From Nelumbo lutea (lineage: Eukaryota > Streptophyta > Magnoliopsida > Proteales > Nelumbonaceae), in assembly GCA_022828595.1 (NCBI GenBank), contig JAKGHH010000007.1, positions 34,100,356-34,164,355 on the forward strand: a stretch of DNA of 64,000 bases, written 5' to 3'. Position numbers and translations under genes: made by a program. This document shows positions 39,431-43,839 of this stretch, in pieces (position 1 is the first letter of the stretch; each line of letters opens with the position of its first letter). The notes below the pieces were generated by a model. That model had not been told where the DNA came from. It did no database searches and saw only the letters and a list, made by a program, of their open reading frames with translations.

Positions 39431-39817
39431 GGAGAATCTGAAACACTCATCGAACGGAATAAAAAATGCCGCAAAAATCAGATCCAATCTCAACTCAGAC
39501 ACCTAAATTACATATTTAGGGAGCAGAATGAAAAGGATAAAACTTTTGAAGCAGTGACGAATCCAAATATCTAAACTGCAAATTCAATTGCCATTACTGC
39601 CATTACCCCCAAACAAACAAGACGTTTACAGTGATAAAATTAAGTTCTGAATTAATCTACAGAAGCAGGAATCAGTGCACAAGCAAAAGAAATTCCTAGA
39701 TTTGTAACAAAAGCTAATTCCAAAAAACACAGCAAGAATCACCATTATTTCCATGAAATTAAATCGAATCAGGATTCCATTTCCAACCTGTTCCGTCGTT
39801 AACTCTGCATGATCCAT
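6935..39817 (-). CDS. VHA-H: V-type proton ATPase subunit H gene, 5' half (seven coding exons, partial)
   Basis: VHA-H is the regulatory subunit of the cytosolic V1 sector of the V-ATPase; it connects V1 to the stator and is needed for ATP-driven proton pumping into vacuole and Golgi/TGN lumens. The minus-strand exons translate in order into the known plant N-terminal sequence: [10 protein letters not shown], then [92 protein letters not shown] and [20 protein letters not shown]. The seven coding pieces (30, 126, 103, 73, 66, 118 and 162 nt) total 678 nt, exactly 226 codons, if exon 5 ends at 26867. The family is about 440-450 residues, so the C-terminal half (continuing LLYET...) must lie left of position 1. 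Intron phases agree from exon to exon. Oddities: very long transposon-filled introns, and a non-canonical exon-5 donor. Identification is firm; functionality is likely but not proven. Confidence 0.95.
7459..7532 (-). mobile_element. Very short LINE 3'-end insertion with TSD
   Basis: An antisense poly(A) (T run at 7459-7470) is followed by the typical LINE 3'UTR end (TTGAAAAGGTAAAGTGTTG...), only about 74 bp in all. It is flanked by TTATTTTATT at 7449-7458 and 7533-7542. This looks like extreme 5' truncation during target-primed reverse transcription. Confidence 0.65.
7932..8311 (+). repeat. Two-copy 190-bp tandem duplication
   Basis: Units 7932-8121 and 8122-8311 are almost identical, beginning GACATGGAAGTTAGAG and ending GGAAGTAGATG. 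The only difference noticed is in an A/T run. Frame comparison shows the unit is LINE zf-RVT coding sequence ([20 protein letters not shown] in the second copy). Near-identity implies a recent duplication. Confidence 0.9.
7932..8740 (+). mobile_element. LINE-E fragment (zf-RVT and start of RNase H)
   Basis: After the duplicated zf-RVT segment the sequence continues with [20 protein letters not shown] (8340-8420), then an RNase H start [14 protein letters not shown] (8605-8650). Stops and frameshifts occur throughout; there are no intact ends. Confidence 0.65.
8741..9856 (+). mobile_element. LINE-F 3' portion with RNase H domain and poly(A)
   Basis: The plus strand encodes degraded zf-[19 protein letters not shown] (9090-9140), then an RVT_3-type RNase H with [20 protein letters not shown] (9352-9410), [16 protein letters not shown] (9525-9570) and [20 protein letters not shown] (9660-9718), followed by a 3'UTR ending TTACCTATC(A)n at 9840-9856. 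Internal stops make it non-functional. Most of the RNase H part is duplicated at 59132-59690. Confidence 0.82.
9171..10035 (+). repeat. Dispersed duplication copy 1 (LINE tail plus flank)
   Basis: This matches 59132-60124 on the same strand. The match continues through the LINE poly(A) into at least 150 bp of flanking DNA (GAATTGAAAGGTATGCAGGAT... to ...TACGAATCAATTTG), so it is a DNA-level duplication, not two retrotranspositions. This copy retains about 147 bp (around 9204-9350) missing from the other and lacks a 263-bp segment present there. Confidence 0.85.
10081..12060 (-). mobile_element. LINE-G (RT end, zf-RVT, tail), split by a MITE
   Basis: The T-rich tract 10100-10112 is the antisense poly(A). 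The minus strand encodes zf-RVT ([49 protein letters not shown]; 10686-10330), a [20 protein letters not shown] segment (10913-10750) and [18 protein letters not shown] (11210-11130). LINE-like sequence resumes after the MITE at 11928. 5'-truncated with several frameshifts. Confidence 0.78.
11218..11919. mobile_element. MITE M1, hAT-like, inserted in LINE-G
   Basis: An 8-bp direct repeat GCAACACT (11210-11217 and 11920-11927) flanks a 702-bp AT-rich segment. Its ends are weakly inverted (CGGTGTTTTAAAAGCAC versus TAGTGATACAAGAGGTAC read inward). It has internal GGCACACCAGGCGTGCACC-type palindromes and no coding potential. The 8-bp duplication is characteristic of hAT elements. Confidence 0.65.
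12439..13483. mobile_element. MITE M2, 1045-bp hAT-type element with internal minisatellite
   Basis: Terminal inverted repeats TAGGGGTGTCAACCGACCGG and TAGAGGTGTCAATTGGACTG (read inward) are flanked by a perfect 8-bp duplication ATGAAAAA (12431-12438 and 13484-13491). The subterminal parts are rich in TTGGATTGG/CCAATCC motifs and the centre is a palindromic minisatellite. No transposase ORF, so non-autonomous. Related 3'-end fragments lie at about 23590-23911 and 58950-59125. Confidence 0.92.
12660..13208. repeat. Palindromic minisatellite inside M2
   Basis: Imperfect units of about 15 bp built on AAAAGTACTTTT or AAAAGCACTTTT, the first a perfect palindrome, are repeated across some 550 bp. 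A higher-order unit of about 54 bp is repeated twice around 12860-12968. Confidence 0.88.
13617..14035. repeat. Local tandem duplication, copy 2 (empty site)
   Basis: This is the paralogous copy of 12136-13600 without the transposon. Where copy 1 reads CAAAGGCCT-ATGAAAAA-[M2], this copy reads CAAAGGACTAAAAAGAATAGG uninterrupted (about 13902-13922), so it preserves the pre-insertion site. Confidence 0.85.
14319..14436 (-). CDS. VHA-H: VHA-H exon 7
   Basis: A 118-nt exon encodes [20 protein letters not shown], then [19 protein letters not shown]. The acceptor is CTAATTGCAG (14438-14437) and the donor is CAA|GTTAGT (14319/14318), phase 0. The [14 protein letters not shown] block is diagnostic of plant subunit H. 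Confidence 0.95.
14523..14588 (-). CDS. VHA-H: VHA-H exon 6
   Basis: A 66-nt exon encodes (R)[20 protein letters not shown], then V and two bases of a Ser codon. The acceptor is CATTTTCAG (14590-14589) and the donor is TAAG|GTACCT (14523/14522). It is separated from exon 5 by about 12.3 kb but from exon 7 by only 86 bp. Confidence 0.92.
14740..14850 (-). repeat. Fragment of a common plant dispersed repeat (possible SINE)
   Basis: ATCAGCTGAGTCTTAACCCC followed by AGGTTGACTACAGGAATC resembles, from memory, a motif (GAGTCTTAxCCC...GGxTGACTACA) seen widely in plant introns and SINE-like repeats. No ends were defined. Confidence 0.35.
15351..16626 (+). pseudogene. LINE-H ORF1, 5' part (interrupted by copia)
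   Basis: The first frame (15360-15833) has a basic N-terminus ([20 protein letters not shown]) and the motif [20 protein letters not shown] found in plant L1 ORF1 proteins. After a stop, 15903-16613 encodes a DUF4283-like RNA-binding region, with [37 protein letters not shown] (about 16230-16290), then IPRLVKVW. A frameshift occurs near 16560; the alternative frame continues past the insertion point into 21953. ORF1 normally binds element RNA for retrotransposition. Degraded. Confidence 0.75.
16627..16882 (+). repeat. Copia 5' LTR
   Basis: 256 bp, TGTTAGAGCTAGCC...GGAAAAACA. It contains a (TTC)n run at 16819-16858. Outside that microsatellite it differs from the 3' LTR at only a handful of positions by eye, so the insertion is fairly young. 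Confidence 0.93.
16883..16894 (+). promoter_or_regulatory. Copia primer binding site
   Basis: TGGTATCAGAGC, complementary to the 3' end of initiator methionyl tRNA, the standard plant copia minus-strand primer site. Confidence 0.93.
17085..17260 (+). repeat. 88-bp tandem duplication in the copia leader
   Basis: Two near-identical units (17085-17172 and 17173-17260) beginning ACTGAAGCTCTCCATCGG lie in the untranslated leader between the primer binding site and gag. Confidence 0.9.
17869..18830 (+). pseudogene. Copia gag (broken)
   Basis: ATG at 17869 opens MAATRDG... with [17 protein letters not shown] +1 frameshift near 17990 moves the frame to [20 protein letters not shown] and [15 protein letters not shown], then a TAG stop (18241), then [21 protein letters not shown] Gly/Arg-rich tract ([11 protein letters not shown]) precedes a CCHC zinc knuckle [14 protein letters not shown] at about 18690-18735. 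Gag packages element RNA into virus-like particles; two lesions prevent full-length product. Confidence 0.88.
18831..20639 (+). pseudogene. Copia pol: protease, integrase and RT N-terminus (broken)
   Basis: The protease region reads [16 protein letters not shown], where the family has DSGASDHM: the catalytic Asp and the Gly of the active triad are both replaced. The integrase zinc finger ([14 protein letters not shown]...RCEYGKH) has lost one Cys. Core acidic residues are seen in HSDVWGP and RSDNGREY, but the Glu usually in VAERKNRH is Lys (VAKRKNRH). Stops fall at about 19547 and 19747. After [10 protein letters not shown] and [11 protein letters not shown] the frame jumps directly to the RT start ([20 protein letters not shown]), so the usual long integrase-RT linker is missing. 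Confidence 0.88.
20636..21664 (+). pseudogene. Copia pol: RT C-terminus and RNase H (long open frame)
   Basis: An uninterrupted 342-codon frame overlaps the previous one by 4 nt; a single-nucleotide frameshift near 20637 separates them. It carries the RT active site [15 protein letters not shown] (20695-20740), [37 protein letters not shown], and RNase H motifs [47 protein letters not shown] and ending YDIYSPA just before the polypurine tract. Catalytic residues look intact, unlike the upstream half. Confidence 0.92.
21672..21952 (+). repeat. Copia 3' LTR
   Basis: 281 bp, TGTTAGAGCTAACC...GGAAAAACT. The terminal CA is mutated to CT. The (TTTTTC/TTC)n tract at about 21862-21910 is longer than in the 5' LTR and explains most of the length difference. 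Confidence 0.93.
21953..23580 (+). pseudogene. LINE-H ORF1, 3' part (continues after the copia insertion)
   Basis: Directly after the second GTACC the frame interrupted by copia resumes ([20 protein letters not shown] at about 21962-22021), followed by Gly/Ser/Pro-rich low-complexity frames (22229-22702, 22858-23193) and a Lys/Glu-rich C-terminal frame (23237-23542). Stops between frames show decay. No ORF2 follows; the element is cut at about 23580 by MITE-like sequence. Confidence 0.65.
23590..23911. mobile_element. 3' end fragment of an M2-family MITE
   Basis: A T-rich tract and GATTAGATTGGAC/GGTCCAA-type motifs lead to the terminus CCGGCCAATTGACACCACTA (to about 23911), matching the M2 end. 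The 5' terminus is missing. Confidence 0.6.
24060..24988 (+). mobile_element. LINE-I 3' portion (zf-RVT, RNase H, poly(A))
   Basis: The plus strand encodes zf-RVT ([50 protein letters not shown]; 24080-24260), then an RNase H region with [20 protein letters not shown] and [20 protein letters not shown] (24605-24725), and ends in CCAATAAAAAAAA (24975-24988). Same family as the minus-strand element at 28791-30240. Frameshifted. Confidence 0.8.
24990..25515 (+). mobile_element. LINE-J RNase H fragment and 3'UTR
   Basis: It opens with [14 protein letters not shown] (about 25015-25060), then a 62-codon frame 25058-25246 with [20 protein letters not shown] and [16 protein letters not shown], typical RVT_3. 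After stops the 3'UTR ends in CAATAAATTTATTTTTTTC. Directly abuts LINE-I. Confidence 0.75.
25540..26320. other. VHA-H intron sequence, no feature recognised
   Basis: This is AT-rich sequence with chance hydrophobic frames on the minus strand. No transposon end, domain or structured RNA was recognised. Confidence 0.35.
26325..26655 (+). mobile_element. LINE-K 3' end (RNase H C-terminus)
   Basis: Frames give [12 protein letters not shown] sequence, then [18 protein letters not shown] (about 26435-26490), a 3'UTR with AATAAATTT and an A-rich tail TATCAAAAAAT at about 26641. TTTTTTACT-like sequence occurs on both sides, a possible target duplication. It ends about 210 bp from VHA-H exon 5. Confidence 0.7.
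26867..26939 (-). CDS. VHA-H: VHA-H exon 5 (donor site anomalous)
   Basis: The exon encodes (A)[18 protein letters not shown] then YEPFL plus AG, the first two bases of the Arg codon completed by exon 6. The acceptor TTTGGCAG (26941-26940) is normal. The 3' boundary reads CTTAAGTTAAGTG on the minus strand. Keeping frame with exon 6 requires the G at 26867 in the exon, which leaves an intron starting TTAAGT; using the visible GT (26867-26866) loses one nucleotide and shifts frame. A LINE tail ends only about 210 bp downstream of the exon. Confidence 0.85.
27181..28790 (+). mobile_element. hAT-derived 1.6-kb repeat, copy A
   Basis: This copy is nearly identical to 53329-54940. From ATG 27898 the plus strand encodes a short N-terminal segment and, after a frame break, [20 protein letters not shown] and [20 protein letters not shown] (28010-28135), a BED-type zinc finger of hAT transposases, then stops and AT-rich remnants. 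No convincing terminal inverted repeats. Its right edge abuts LINE-L RNase H sequence. Confidence 0.75.
28840..28861 (-). mobile_element. Micro-insertion: poly(A) retro-insert with TSD
   Basis: Antisense, the insert reads AGGCATTCAT followed by an A run, and it is flanked by TCCCATTTGTTGTT (28828-28841 and 28862-28875, edges blurred by the T run). It interrupts the RNase H sequence of LINE-L. Confidence 0.65.
28884..29107. mobile_element. MITE M3, hAT-type, inserted in LINE-L RNase H
   Basis: A 224-bp element with inverted ends CAAGGTTCAAAGTATC and CAAGGGTCAAAATATC (read inward), flanked by a perfect 8-bp duplication CTTCCACC (28876-28883 and 29108-29115). The interior is rich in ATCGG/CCGAT palindromes (for example GTATCGGCCGATAC). 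Non-coding. Confidence 0.88.
30390..31480 (-). mobile_element. LINE-M remnant: ORF1 C-terminus joined to 3'UTR
   Basis: The minus strand has acidic/basic frames (31469-31242, 31291-31064, 31049-30765) with [13 protein letters not shown] and [14 protein letters not shown], matching the tail of L1 ORF1 seen also at 35.3, 60.3 and 63.7 kb. Then comes a 3'UTR-like stretch (GCTTATCACCTTTCCTTCTA at about 30450) shared with 35.08 kb. No ORF2 sequence lies between. Confidence 0.55.
31500..31760 (+). pseudogene. Possible hAT transposase C-terminal remnant
   Basis: Plus-strand codons from about 31585 read [20 protein letters not shown] then an acidic tail ([18 protein letters not shown]), resembling the acidic end of some plant hAT transposases. 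Short and without the catalytic region; the assignment is tentative. Confidence 0.35.
31808..32165 (-). mobile_element. LINE-N 3' end (RNase H C-terminus and poly(A))
   Basis: A poly(T) at 31808-31817 is followed antisense by a 3'UTR and RNase H residues [51 protein letters not shown] (32140-31950). 5'-truncated. Confidence 0.8.
32493..32595 (-). CDS. VHA-H: VHA-H exon 4
   Basis: A 103-nt exon encodes [20 protein letters not shown] followed by [14 protein letters not shown] and ends in phase 1 (G|CA = Ala). The acceptor is TGTGACAG (32597-32596) and the donor is CACAG|GTAGTT (32493/32492). It lies 5.7 kb downstream of exon 3, across LINE, SINE and satellite insertions. Confidence 0.95.
32600..33260. 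other. VHA-H intron sequence, no feature recognised
   Basis: AT-rich intron 3 sequence with A runs (32826, 33235) and no recognisable element ends or coding domains. Confidence 0.35.
33265..33382. repeat. 59-bp tandem duplication
   Basis: Two units (33265-33323, 33324-33382) begin ATGTCTTTGACTTCTGTGTC and differ at only a few positions. Non-coding. Confidence 0.85.
33910..34800 (+). mobile_element. LINE-O RNase H fragment with internal duplication
   Basis: Plus-strand [20 protein letters not shown] (about 34000-34060) is the start of an RVT_3 RNase H. Degraded ELNYALLQ and [13 protein letters not shown] segments follow in shifting frames, occurring twice because of the 324-bp tandem duplication. 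No poly(A) end identified. Confidence 0.6.
34132..34757 (+). repeat. 324-bp tandem duplication within LINE-O
   Basis: Units 34132-34455 and 34456-34757 begin GTTGAATTACG and include GGTTGTTTTTCTAGTGGTTA in both. Very high identity by eye. Confidence 0.88.
34853..35009 (+). mobile_element. tRNA-derived SINE
   Basis: A box-A-like CTTGGTGTAATGGTAAAATC (about 34863-34882) and box-B-like AGGTTCAAGTCTGAG (about 34908-34922) in tRNA-like spacing are followed by CCACTCCGTGC... downstream. The copy abuts a T run that is either its own tail or the poly(A) of the minus-strand LINE next to it. Confidence 0.65.
35010..35960 (-). mobile_element. LINE-P remnant: ORF1 C-terminus joined to 3'UTR and poly(A)
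   Basis: The poly(T) 35010-35031 marks the 3' end. The 3'UTR (AATATCTTATCACCTTCCTG) matches LINE-M. Further 5' on the minus strand lie ORF1-tail frames (35975-35700, 35866-35546, including [20 protein letters not shown]) and an [18 protein letters not shown] segment near 35380-35340. ORF2 is absent between them. Confidence 0.6.
36036..36741 (-). mobile_element. LINE-Q RNase H tail with 14-bp TSD
   Basis: Minus strand: [20 protein letters not shown] then [15 protein letters not shown] (36560-36442), and [20 protein letters not shown] (36250-36170), then 3'UTR and poly(A) (T run at 36033-36043). The 14-bp direct repeat TTCAGGGTGGGTTT flanks it (36022-36035 and 36742-36755), a clear target-primed reverse transcription signature. 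5'-truncated, with a frameshift between the two blocks. Confidence 0.88.
37285..37356. repeat. Compound (TA)n(GATA)n microsatellite
   Basis: TATATA repeats (37288-37314) pass into a GATA run (37315-37343) and back into TA. Non-coding intron sequence. Confidence 0.95.
37505..37985. repeat. Diverged tandem duplication rich in GTTGACC/GGTCAA motifs
   Basis: About 37589-37798 and 37799-37985 are two diverged copies, both containing CTATGTTACAAAAACCCAT and CTCTGGGACTGGTTT. Motifs resemble MITE families with GACCCAGTC/GACTGGTTT ends (compare 47135-47405 and 50845-51160). Family assignment uncertain. Confidence 0.65.
38281..38406 (-). CDS. VHA-H: VHA-H exon 3
   Basis: A 126-nt phase-0 exon of 42 codons starts [11 protein letters not shown] and ends AALLDD. 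The acceptor is TTCTTCAAG (AG at 38408-38407) and the donor is GAT|GTAAGT (38281/38280), a consensus site. The sequence matches the highly conserved N-terminal helix region of subunit H with no stops or gaps. Confidence 0.95.
38420..39780. other. VHA-H intron 2
   Basis: Intron between exons 3 and 2. Holds a (TA)n tract (38443-38459), a (TA)n(GA)n tract (39401-39431) and otherwise ordinary AT-rich sequence. No transposon recognised, unlike the other long introns. Confidence 0.5.
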
Positions 39818-39881
39818 GGATATCGAAACTCCTTTGCACCGATCAGCAGAAGCTATCTCTGAATCTGCCCAATTCAACCAG
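39788..39881 (-). CDS. VHA-H: VHA-H exon 2: 5'UTR end and start codon
   Basis: The exon is bounded by acceptor AG (39883-39882) and donor CAG|GTTGGA (39788/39787). Coding starts at ATG 39817, giving [10 protein letters not shown] in phase 0; plant VHA-H proteins begin M-D-[QH]-A-E-L-[ST]-x-E-Q. About 64 nt of 5'UTR precede the ATG inside this exon. Confidence 0.9.
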
Positions 39882-40054
39882 CTACGATCAATAAAAAAGA
39901 AGAATTGGATAGATATAGGGCAAAAAAATGTACACTGTTGAGCGCAAGAAACCAAAGTTCAGGGATTCCGAAATTTTTCTAAATTTTTCTATAAACTTAT
40001 CAAACAATCTGAGAAGATCAGAAGAAGGGAAAGAAAGATAATAATAAAAGAAAC

Positions 40055-40130
40055 CTTTTTCCTATTTCTGACGAGAGAGAGATGGTCTCTGTCGACCAGT
40101 GATTTCCTTGTGATAAAGAACCTGTTTCAA
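40055..40130 (-). other. VHA-H: Probable VHA-H 5'UTR exon 1
   Basis: Upstream of the start-codon exon the minus strand carries a CT-rich leader (around 40105-40075), then a possible donor AAAAAG|GTTTCT at 40055/40054. A pyrimidine-rich intron of about 173 bp follows, with an acceptor ...GATCGTAG at 39883-39882. The 5' end at about 40130 is only an estimate; no transcript evidence is available. A single continuous 5'UTR without this intron is the alternative. Confidence 0.45.
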
Positions 40131-40345
40131 AGATTTGGCATTGGGCACAATGCTATTGCTGGACGACCATCAAACCGGCAAAACAGGGTTGATTCACTCG
40201 GTTCGACCAGTTGAAACAACTCGCTAATCGAGATCCAACCGAGTAGATAATTATTGAAAATATTTAAAACAAGATACATTAAATATAGGAAATTCAGAAG
40301 GAAATCACCGTTGTGGGGCGTTATAATTGGTCCCACAGCCTAAAT
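40131..40345 (-). promoter_or_regulatory. Probable VHA-H promoter-proximal region
   Basis: About 200 bp lie between the inferred 5'UTR and the first upstream MITE (about 40405). On the minus strand there is an AT-rich stretch with CCTATATTTAATG near 40280 that could supply a TATA-like element. No clear CAAT box or known cis-element is claimed. Placement is inferred from gene position only. Confidence 0.3.
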
Positions 40346-40406
40346 GCAGCTATCAAGTTCAGCTAATCCATTCTCTCTACACTTATCTATCTCACTAAAA
40401 GAATGT

Positions 40407-40712
40407 ACCCGAAGATGAGTTGGGATCTTCTACTAACAAAACACGTCCAACCCTCTACTAACCTAATCTAACATCCCACATCTCACTATGAGATTAGGAC
40501 CACCATAAAAGTGAGGAATTGATATCTTCTACCAACAAAATATGTTTCAACCCTCTACCAACTTGACCTAATACAACAAGGCTGAGATCTACCATAAGAG
40601 TGGGATCCACCATAATATGAGATGTGTGGTGTGAGATGTGTGGTATGAAATCATATTGGTAGAAGGTTGAAATGTGTTTTGTTGGAAGTTGGAACTCGAA
40701 GATGCTCTAAAC
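40407..40712. mobile_element. MITE with ~45-bp inverted ends
   Basis: GAGTTGGGATCTTCTACTAA-CAAAACACGTCC at the left and its inverted counterpart GTGTTTTGTTGGAAGTTGG near 40675-40695 define about 45-bp imperfect terminal repeats. Non-coding. Confidence 0.6.
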
Positions 40713-40722
40713 TCAAAATGAT

Positions 40723-41310
40723 GAAAACTCCTGATTAGTACTATGAACTTTAAAATGAGACAATTCAGTACCCGAGCTTTCAAAACATGACAATCCAATA
40801 CCTGAACTTTGGTCCCCCAAACTTTAAAATGAGATAATTTAGTACCCAAACTTTCAAAACATGACAATCCAGTACCTGTTATTAACTAACCGTTAATCAT
40901 CCATTAAGTGGCATTTGAAAATGACACAAATGCCCTTCGAGTGTCATCTAATTTTCTTTATCAACCATCAAAACATTGATAAAAAATTAAGTCTCAAATC
41001 CTTGCCTCTTCTATTTAAGAAAGTTGGCGTCACCAGAATGCCCACTCAAACATGACCCCAACTTTCTTGAATGAAAAAGGCAAAGATTTTGGACTATTAA
41101 TTTTTTGTCAATGTTTAAATGGTTAGTAGAGAAAATTAAATAATACTTGAATGGCATTTGTGTCTTTTTCAAATGCCATTTAACGGATGGTTAACAGTAG
41201 GTACTGAATTGTCACATTTTAAAAGTTTGGGTAATGAATTGTCACATTTTAAAGTTTGGGGATCGAAGTGACATTAGGCCTAAAGTACAGGGTACTAATC
41301 AGAAATTTTC
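40723..41310. mobile_element. Foldback element: ~590-bp near-complete palindrome
   Basis: The left arm (CTGATTAGTACTATGAACTT... to ...AAGAAAGTTGGCGTCA) and right arm (TGACCCCAACTTTCTT... to ...GTACTAATCAGAAATTTTC) are inverted copies over about 280 bp each, with a small centre around 41030-41050. Non-coding. No convincing target duplication. Confidence 0.88.
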
Positions 41311-41362
41311 CCTTTTTTATGATAACAATGGCACGATACCCGAAAAACCTCATGAACTTCAT

Positions 41363-41584
41363 GGAAAAACTTTAGCTATTGGGGGCCAATAGCCTATGTT
41401 GTTTAGATAATTTATGTAAATGACACGTTACCGGTGAGAATGGATAAATTAGTAATTACATCTTAATTTATTTTGACTAAAAACCAAAGCATGGGCATGA
41501 ATAGGTGAAGTGCCTAGAACGTGCCCAGTCCAAAAACTGTCTTAACAACCTATGCTGTTAGGCCCCAACAGCCAAAGTTAGCCC
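41363..41584. mobile_element. MULE-type MITE, copy 1
   Basis: A 222-bp element with inverted ends GGAAAAACTTTAGCTATTGG and GGGCTAACTTTGGCTGTTGG (read inward), flanked by GAACTTCAT (41354-41362) and GAACTTGAT (41585-41593), a 9-bp duplication with one mismatch. A 9-bp duplication is typical of Mutator-like elements. Confidence 0.85.
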
Positions 41585-41851
41585 GAACTTGATAGTTGTA
41601 TTAGGTGTTGTGTAACACTACGAGAGATGTATAGCCCACAACCACTCAATATCTCACTTTGTATCCATGGCTGACGTTGAGTAGTATTATTGGTTACACA
41701 ACTCCAACTTGGTGGTACGGTATTCATCAAAATTCACCCAGTTGCTTTGATTGGTTAAAATATCATAACCTTTTGGCATCATAGGAGTGCCATGGTAAAT
41801 TATTGGAAAAGGAAAGCACAAATTTGTCCATTTCTATGACCATAATAGAGG

Positions 41852-42060
41852 GGTGTTAATTTTGGCTGTTGGGGCTAACAGCATAGGTTGTTAAGACAGT
41901 TTCTTGGCTGGGTATGTTCTTGGCAGTTTACCTATTTACGCCCATGTTTTAGTTTTTAGTAAAAATAAATTAATATGTAATTACTAATTTACCCATTCTC
42001 ATGATAACATGGCATTCTCAACAGTATTCGCTGTTGGCCCCCAACAGCTAAAGTTTTTCC
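41852..42060. mobile_element. MULE-type MITE, copy 2 (inverted orientation)
   Basis: A 209-bp relative of the 41363 element in reverse orientation. Ends GGTGTTAATTTTGGCTGTTG and GGAAAAACTTTAGCTGTTGG (read inward); perfect 9-bp duplication TAATAGAGG (41843-41851 and 42061-42069). Confidence 0.9.
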
Positions 42061-42367
42061 TAATAGAGGGTGGTGATATAAGGGTCTCCGTATAGGTGTA
42101 ATCCAGCCAAGTAGAGCTGAATTTTGGCATACCTGGTTTGGTTTAACTAAAATACTATTAAGTTGGAGTTCTATTGGAACTCTATTTAAGTATTTTCTCA
42201 TTTTCTGGGTTGAGTTTAGTTCGATTAAACATTTGATTAGTTCGAGTTTACTTCAAAAGTCTTGAAAATTAATATATTTTTATATTTTTATATTTTAATA
42301 ATATATAATATATTCTTATATTATATAAAATATAAAGATATATTTTACATAAAAATATTTGTTATGT

Positions 42368-43018
42368 AACAGTTGGGTGTTGTGCAATGGTTGGGTTGCT
42401 CCATTGTGACCTAGGTGATAAGGGTTCAAATCTGGGAAAACAACATTTCTATTGGACCTATCAACGAGTCAGGTTTGACCTGATGGACCAAACCGATTGG
42501 GCCAGTTCTGGTTTCAAGAATTGGAATTGACGGGTCAGTTTTGGGTCTGATGATATAGTGTCCCAATTATTATCCAATTCGGAATTGATTCCACCTAGTC
42601 CCAAACCAATTCAAACTCAGCCCAAGTTATATACATACAATAGATATATAATATATTAAATAAATTATATATACTATACATATATAATGTATAATATATA
42701 TAGAATTTAATATATATTAAACGTATTTATTTATTTATTATAATCGGGTTCGTCAGGTTAGACCCAATTGTCCCGAGAACCGATCGATTTGGTTCTAGGT
42801 CTAAAAATTATAGACCTTATCGGGTCCAATTCGGTTTTGAGTCCTCAATATTTTCATGTCGGGTCGGTTCCAATTCTAGTCGATCTCAACCCAGGCCTAA
42901 CTCGTTGACGACCCTACTCTCTATATGTGCAAGGGTAAGGCTATGTACATCTGTCTCTCCCTAACCCTAGCATTGGTAGGAACCCTATCCATTAGGTTGC
43001 CCTTTTTTTATTTTTTAT
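42368..43018 (+). mobile_element. tRNA-derived SINE split by a MITE
   Basis: The left part (42368-42452) has the tRNA-like head GGTTGGGTTGCTCCATTGTG and box B AGGGTTCAAATCTGGG. The right part (42917-43018) has the classic plant SINE body GTGCAAGGGTAAGGCTATGT followed by ACATCTGTCTCTCCCTAACC and ends GCCCTTTTTTTA. The two halves are separated by 464 bp of unrelated MITE sequence. Confidence 0.78.
42453..42916. mobile_element. MITE inserted in the SINE
   Basis: Inverted ends TGGACCTATCAACGAGTCAG and TAGGGTCGTCAACGAGTTAG (read inward) lie exactly at the SINE break. Flanking 8-mers ATTTCTAT and CTCTCTAT match at 5 of 8 positions, a possible decayed duplication. The interior is AT-rich (TATATAAT runs) and has GACCCAATTGG-type motifs. 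Confidence 0.7.
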
Positions 43019-43839
43019 TACATATATTATAAAATACATGTTTATATTCTATAATATATATTATTTATATATATATAATACTAATATTAATATCAATCGA
43101 GCTAGGCTCGTGAGCTTTCAAGTCGAACTTTTTGTAGGTTAAACTTAAGTTTGAATAACTAATCGAGCTTATCCTAAGATTTCTTGATTAGAATCAAACT
43201 TTGAAGCTAAACAAATTTGAGTGTGAACTATTCATTTATAGCTTGGTTCAATTCCACCCCCAGATGTCAGTCCATGAGATATACAATGAACCCAAATAAG
43301 GGCAGGTTTTCTATCTAAAGAATGTCGGTGGGCCGTCCATCTTTGCAACCACACTAACCACACTAATTGGGAGAATATTTGTTCTTTAGAAAAATAACTT
43401 GGGTGGTTATGACTCCTCTTGCACATGACACATTATCCCAGTTAGTTCTTTATTTGTCATTTTAACTAAAACAATATTGAGTGCAATTACTATTTTATCC
43501 CACATCCATGCTAATATGTCATGCACACGAAGCTCTAAAGCAGCCCAGGCTGCCTTTTCCAAACAACCAAACTTTCGCTACTAATTGGTTGTAGCATATA
43601 GCACCCCTCTCCTATGGGTTATGGAGGCCAAATAAGCTTTTCTTTATTTCAAAAGCAGCATCAGACATACCTAAAAAAGGGTTATTCATTAAAACACACA
43701 GAGATTTTACTAAAACATATCCTTTTATTTTTACTAAAACATCCTCTATAGTTTTCAACTGATTTACTTTGTTGTTGAAAATTGTCATGGACCACTTAAA
43801 GCAAGTGGAAAATTTTCAGGGCTAGGATACATAGTTATT

